The notes beneath the pieces are model-generated. The model made no database searches. It was given only the letters and a program-made list of their open reading frames with translations, and was not told the origin of the DNA. A DNA stretch of 8,826 bases from Bacteroidales bacterium UBA4318 (GTDB lineage Bacteria > Bacteroidota > Bacteroidia > Bacteroidales > UBA932), in contig DGUE01000115.1 in NCBI GenBank assembly GCA_002393895.1, positions 1 through 8,826 of the forward strand. Reading direction: 5' to 3'. Every line of letters begins with the position of its first letter. Within the stretch, counting starts at the first letter, position 1. Below, piece after piece: positions 7,199 through 8,826 of the stretch. Both the position numbers and the translations under genes were made by a program.

Positions 7199-7882
7199 TC
7201 AGATCAGTTTAAGAAGAAAAAGCAGCAGTGTGCCTGCAGGAAAAGCCAGAAGAGAACTGTCGAAACGGTCCAGCAAGCCGCCGTGCCCTGGAATAAGGTT
7301 CCCGGAGTCTTTGACTCCGAAACGGCGTTTCCATGCGGATTCCAGAAGGTCGCCCATAACTCCTGTGCAATGAACGACCACTCCCAGGATTATGCTCATA
7401 ATCATTGGGATCTCCAACAGGCCGGTAGCCTGCAGGATGGCTGCAGTTGCCAGACAGAAAGCCATTCCCCCGAAGAAGCCTGCCCAGGTCTTGTTGGGAG
7501 ATATCTTTGGGGCCATCTTTCGGCTGTGCAAAACCTGCCCTATGGTGCTCCCTACGCAATATGCACCAACATCCGACGCCCAAATCATGAGGAAGAAACA
7601 AAGCGGCATGAGGCCAGAAAACTCTCCTCCTCTGAAAGCCAGCACTATCATGAAAGCCAGGCCGCACAGGATATACAGAACTCCGCCCAGGGAATAAACT
7701 GTGCCTTGGGCGGGGCTGAAGCTGATTCCTGCCTTGGAAGGCATGGTAAGGTATTCATAGCTCATTCCAAAGGCCATAAAGGCAATGAGCAGGCTGAATA
7801 ACTTACTGCTGGTCAGAAGACAAAGCAGCATGACGGCCACGAAAACCGCCCCGGAGATTGTTCTGACCACTACGCTTTTCAT
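7199..7882 (-). CDS. cdsA: Phosphatidate cytidylyltransferase (CDP-diacylglycerol synthase), short version
   Basis: CdsA makes CDP-diacylglycerol from phosphatidate and CTP, the branch point for all phospholipids. The complete family signature lies at residues 182-208: Ser-x-x-Lys-Arg, Lys-Asp-Ser-Gly, Pro-Gly-His-Gly-Gly and Asp-Arg-Phe-Asp, preceded by Gly-Asp at 177-178. Upstream are Trp-Ala-Ser-Asp (101-104) and Ser-Pro-Asn-Lys-Thr-Trp-Ala-Gly (128-135). About seven hydrophobic segments are visible: 8-25, 27-45, 61-83, 88-108, 133-151, 157-176 and 209-225. At 227 residues it is shorter than the usual 260-285 (E. coli 285); the shortfall lies before residue 100 and is about the size of two membrane helices, while the catalytic half is complete. 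The start overlaps the ftsH stop by 4 bases (ATGA), and psd follows one base after the stop, giving a membrane-biogenesis operon. Confidence 0.95.
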   Translation of the reverse strand: MKSVVVRTISGAVFVAVMLLCLLTSSKLFSLLIAFMAFGMSYEYLTMPSKAGISFSPAQGTVYSLGGVLYILCGLAFMIVLAFRGGEFSGLMPLCFFLMIWASDVGAYCVGSTIGQVLHSRKMAPKISPNKTWAGFFGGMAFCLATAAILQATGLLEIPMIMSIILGVVVHCTGVMGDLLESAWKRRFGVKDSGNLIPGHGGLLDRFDSSLLAFPAGTLLLFLLKLI

Positions 7883-8826
7883 GCCTCGGATGCTTTTACC
7901 TTAGGCCCCAGGATGGCTTCCAGATCGTCTGCAAAGATAACTTCCTTCTCCAGCAGCAATCCGGCCACCTTCTCAAAGGCTTCGCGATGGTCGCTCAGAA
8001 TCTTGAGAGTGCGCTTGTGAACCTCTGCAACCAGCGACTTAACTTCGCTGTCCATCAGTTCGGCGGTTTTCTCTGAATACGGTTTGGTCATCTCGTATCC
8101 GCGTGCACCGGTGGAATCATAGAAGGAAAGCTGACCCACCTTGTCGCTCATGCCATAGTACTGAACCATGCTGTAGGCGATATTGGTGAGGCGCTCCAGA
8201 TCGTTCAATGCACCCGATGCCGGCTCACCGTTAATCATCTCTTCGGCAACTCGCCCGCCCATCAGCGTGCTCATTTCGTCCATCATCCAGGATTTGGAGA
8301 GTATCTTCCTTTCGCTGGGAAGGCTCCAGGTGATGCCCAGGGCCTGTCCGCGAGGTATCAGACTGACTTTGAATACCGGGTCTGCATAGGGCAGAAGCCA
8401 TCCGACAACGGCATGGCCGGCTTCGTGATATGCAGTCGTGCGTTTCTCGGCAGGAGTCATGATTGTAGAGCTCTTGCGCTCCAGTCCGCCAACGATGCGG
8501 TCGACGGCATCCAGGAAATCCTGCTTCTCTATCGCCTGCTTGTTCCTGCGGGCAGCGGTCAGGGCTGCCTCGTTGCAGACATTGGCGATATCTGCGCCGG
8601 AGAACCCGGGAGTGTGCTTTGCCATGAACTCCAGATCGAAGTCCTGAGCAACCTTGAGGCCGCGCAGATGCACCTGGAAGATTTCTTCCCTTTCCTTAAG
8701 CTCGGGGAGTTCTACGTGAATCTGGCGGTCGAAACGCCCAGCGCGCATGAGTGCCTTGTCCAGAATATCGGCACGGTTGGTGGCAGCGAGAACGATGACT
8801 CCGCTGTTGGTGCCGAAGCCGTCCAT
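7879..8826 (-). CDS. ftsH: FtsH, ATP-dependent zinc metalloprotease, C-terminal half (truncated by window edge)
   Basis: 315 visible residues of the membrane-anchored AAA+ protease that degrades membrane and regulatory proteins; the Met at the window edge is internal and the N-terminal membrane part and Walker motifs lie outside. The visible part starts in the AAA module with the second region of homology (Ala-Ala-Thr-Asn-Arg at 14-18, Arg-Ala-Gly-Arg-Phe-Asp-Arg at 28-34, containing the arginine fingers), then Pro-Gly-Phe-Ser-Gly-Ala-Asp (73-79). The protease domain has His-Glu-Ala-Gly-His at 134-138 and the third zinc ligand in Ser-Gly-Ala-Leu-Asn-Asp-Leu-Glu (Asp209; many relatives have Ser-Thr-Gly-Ala). 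The protein ends soon after Ala-Glu-x-x-Leu-type helices, with no long tail. FtsH limits LPS synthesis in E. coli by degrading LpxC; whether it does so here is unknown. First visible gene of the minus-strand run, overlapping cdsA by 4 bases. Confidence 0.98.
   Translation of the reverse strand: MDGFGTNSGVIVLAATNRADILDKALMRAGRFDRQIHVELPELKEREEIFQVHLRGLKVAQDFDLEFMAKHTPGFSGADIANVCNEAALTAARRNKQAIEKQDFLDAVDRIVGGLERKSSTIMTPAEKRTTAYHEAGHAVVGWLLPYADPVFKVSLIPRGQALGITWSLPSERKILSKSWMMDEMSTLMGGRVAEEMINGEPASGALNDLERLTNIAYSMVQYYGMSDKVGQLSFYDSTGARGYEMTKPYSEKTAELMDSEVKSLVAEVHKRTLKILSDHREAFEKVAGLLLEKEVIFADDLEAILGPKVKASEA

Noticed and set aside
7130..7801. Plus-strand open frame of 223 codons opposite cdsA and the psd start
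   Set aside because: The minus strand encodes a complete CdsA signature here; the plus frame is rich in Cys, His, Gln and Ser with no fold or domain, typical of antisense of a membrane protein.
1..8826. Phage, toxin-antitoxin, CRISPR or other accessory system
   Set aside because: All eight genes are recognisable chromosomal families, there is no spacer to hold small genes or arrays, and no direct or inverted repeats of note were seen.

Overview
The window looks like chromosomal core sequence from a member of the Bacteroidota, probably order Bacteroidales. The grounds are a secreted barrel whose signal peptide ends in Phe-Ala-Gln, a lipoprotein of a type typical of this phylum (Cys-Ala-Asn start, a Ser-Gly-Gly-Asp-Lys-Asp stretch, SbsA-type Ig-like domain), an IspG with sequence signatures of the Bacteroidota long form, and an FtsH that reads as the Bacteroidota type. 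Base composition looks near 50% GC throughout and I see no island, insertion sequence, tRNA, rRNA or CRISPR array. The genus cannot be fixed from sequence reading alone.

The left two thirds (1-6557) is one plus-strand run of five genes, each overlapping the next: the C-terminal part of a YihY/BrkB-family membrane protein, a bifunctional-type RelA/SpoT (p)ppGpp enzyme, an Ig-like-domain lipoprotein of unknown function, an outer-membrane beta-barrel protein, and ispG of the MEP isoprenoid pathway. The overlaps are 4, 1, 4 and 47 bases, so they are almost certainly co-transcribed and probably translationally coupled. No promoter could be placed; it should lie upstream of the window.

The right third (6538-8826) is a minus-strand run, read right to left: the C-terminal half of the membrane protease FtsH, cdsA (CDP-diacylglycerol synthesis) and psd (phosphatidylserine to phosphatidylethanolamine). 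The ftsH stop overlaps the cdsA start by 4 bases, and cdsA and psd are separated by one base. The two runs converge and overlap tail to tail by 20 bases. There is no gene-free stretch: base 7198 is the only internal base outside a coding region.

The themes are envelope biogenesis (phospholipid synthesis, membrane protein quality control, an outer-membrane lipoprotein and barrel, isoprenoid precursors that also feed undecaprenyl phosphate) and the stringent response. Nothing here is a wholly new system. The points most worth a second look are an IspG that appears to descend from the long form but has lost most of its extra internal domain, a CdsA about 50 residues short in its N-terminal half, and the near absence of intergenic DNA. 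Together these could indicate a compacting genome, but one window cannot prove it.
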